Program-made: the position numbers and the translations under genes
In this document: in pieces, positions 7,053 through 7,430 of the stretch
Position numbering within the stretch: the stretch's first letter is position 1
How the letters are laid out: each line of letters begins with the position of its first letter
Notes under the pieces: model-generated
Database searches by the model: none
What the model saw: only the letters and a program-made list of their open reading frames with translations
What the model was told of the DNA's origin: nothing
NCBI GenBank assembly: GCA_016764415.1
Contig: JAESRY010000071.1
Location: 1 to 7,430, forward strand
Origin: Cycloclasticus sp.
GTDB taxonomy: Bacteria; Pseudomonadota; Gammaproteobacteria; Methylococcales; Cycloclasticaceae
Length of the DNA stretch: 7,430 nt
Reading direction: 5' to 3'

Positions 7053-7430
7053 ATGAATTTATTTATTCGCACAATTGTTACCGGACTATTATTCGTTTTT
7101 TCCATTCACGCTAACGCTGGTTTTCTAGACCAAGATTTCACAAAAATAACCTTAAAAACCACCCACGTTCGCGGCAATATTTACATGCTGGAAGGCGTTG
7201 GCGGCTTTGCTGGCGGCAACATCGGCGTATCTGCCGGTAAAGATGGCGTTTTGCTGGTTGATGACCAACTGAGCCCGATGCCTGAAAAAATTAACGCTGC
7301 TTTAGCCAATATAAATACCGGAAAGCTGCGCTTTATTCTTAATACACATTGGCATGGCGATCACACGGGCAGTAATGCACATTTCGCCAAACATGATCAC
7401 GCCACCATTATTTCGCACAGCAATGTAAGA
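7053..7430 (+). CDS. Exported metallo-beta-lactamase-fold hydrolase (3' end cut off by window)
   Basis: The frame opens at the ATG at 7053, behind a good AGGGG site, and stays open for 126 codons to the window edge. Residues 1-22 form a Sec signal peptide: Arg at position 6, a hydrophobic core about 8-18, and HANA before a likely cleavage after A22. The mature protein should therefore be periplasmic or secreted. The zinc-binding signature THWHGDH is at 98-104 (H99, H101, D103, H104), preceded by the usual first strands, including GNIGVSAGKDGVLLVDDQ (55-72). These are general marks of the MBL superfamily, which includes lactamases, lactonases, thioesterases and sulfatase-like enzymes. The residues that would separate these classes lie beyond the window, so the substrate is unknown and no antibiotic-resistance role should be assumed. 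The terminator upstream makes it a separate transcription unit from the chemoreceptor. Confidence 0.88.
   Translation, partial: MNLFIRTIVTGLLFVFSIHANAGFLDQDFTKITLKTTHVRGNIYMLEGVGGFAGGNIGVSAGKDGVLLVDDQLSPMPEKINAALANINTGKLRFILNTHWHGDHTGSNAHFAKHDHATIISHSNVR

Noticed and set aside
7053..7430. Antibiotic-resistance beta-lactamase
   Set aside because: The HxHxDH signature and signal peptide are shared by the whole MBL superfamily, and the class-defining residues lie outside the window.

Overview
The window reads as chromosomal DNA from a motile, AT-leaning gammaproteobacterium, probably marine or aquatic. The placement rests on family resemblance only. The nitrate transporter, the phosphatase-kinase fusion and their order resemble the assimilatory nitrate (nas) loci of Pseudomonas and Oceanospirillales-like bacteria. 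A near-consensus flagellar sigma-28 promoter shows that the cell has a flagellar/chemotaxis regulon. All genes lie on the + strand, and no gap between genes exceeds about 125 bases. I see no tRNA, rRNA, CRISPR array, insertion sequence or phage gene.

Region 1 (1-3096) is the tail of a nitrate-assimilation operon. It holds the C-terminal two thirds or so of a NarK/NasA-type nitrate transporter, then a 567-residue protein that joins a PP2C-type phosphatase to a Ser/Thr kinase and ends in a membrane anchor, then MobA, which makes the guanine dinucleotide form of molybdenum cofactor. The spacing (19 bases, then 1 base) implies co-transcription. The logic is transport of nitrate, a membrane-tethered signalling enzyme, and cofactor supply for the molybdenum nitrate reductase. 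The reductase genes themselves are not in the window.

Region 2 (3098-3813) is the wreck of an S-formylglutathione hydrolase gene. About the first 42 residues and the start codon are missing, and a net one-base loss near 3488 splits the rest into two frames. The catalytic Ser and His and the acidic segment are still readable, so the decay looks recent.

Region 3 (3814-4461) is a possible terminator and promoter followed by a 187-residue protein of the uncharacterised DUF4202 family.

Region 4 (4462-6998) is a 784-residue methyl-accepting chemotaxis protein with a large periplasmic sensor. It is preceded by TAAA-N15-GCCGATAC, nearly the textbook sigma-28 (FliA) promoter, and followed by a strong hairpin terminator.

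Region 5 (6981-7430) is a promoter, a good ribosome binding site and the first 126 codons of an exported metallo-beta-lactamase-fold hydrolase that runs off the edge.

I did not find a clearly new multi-gene system. The least understood parts are the tail-anchored phosphatase-kinase in the nitrate operon and the DUF4202 protein.
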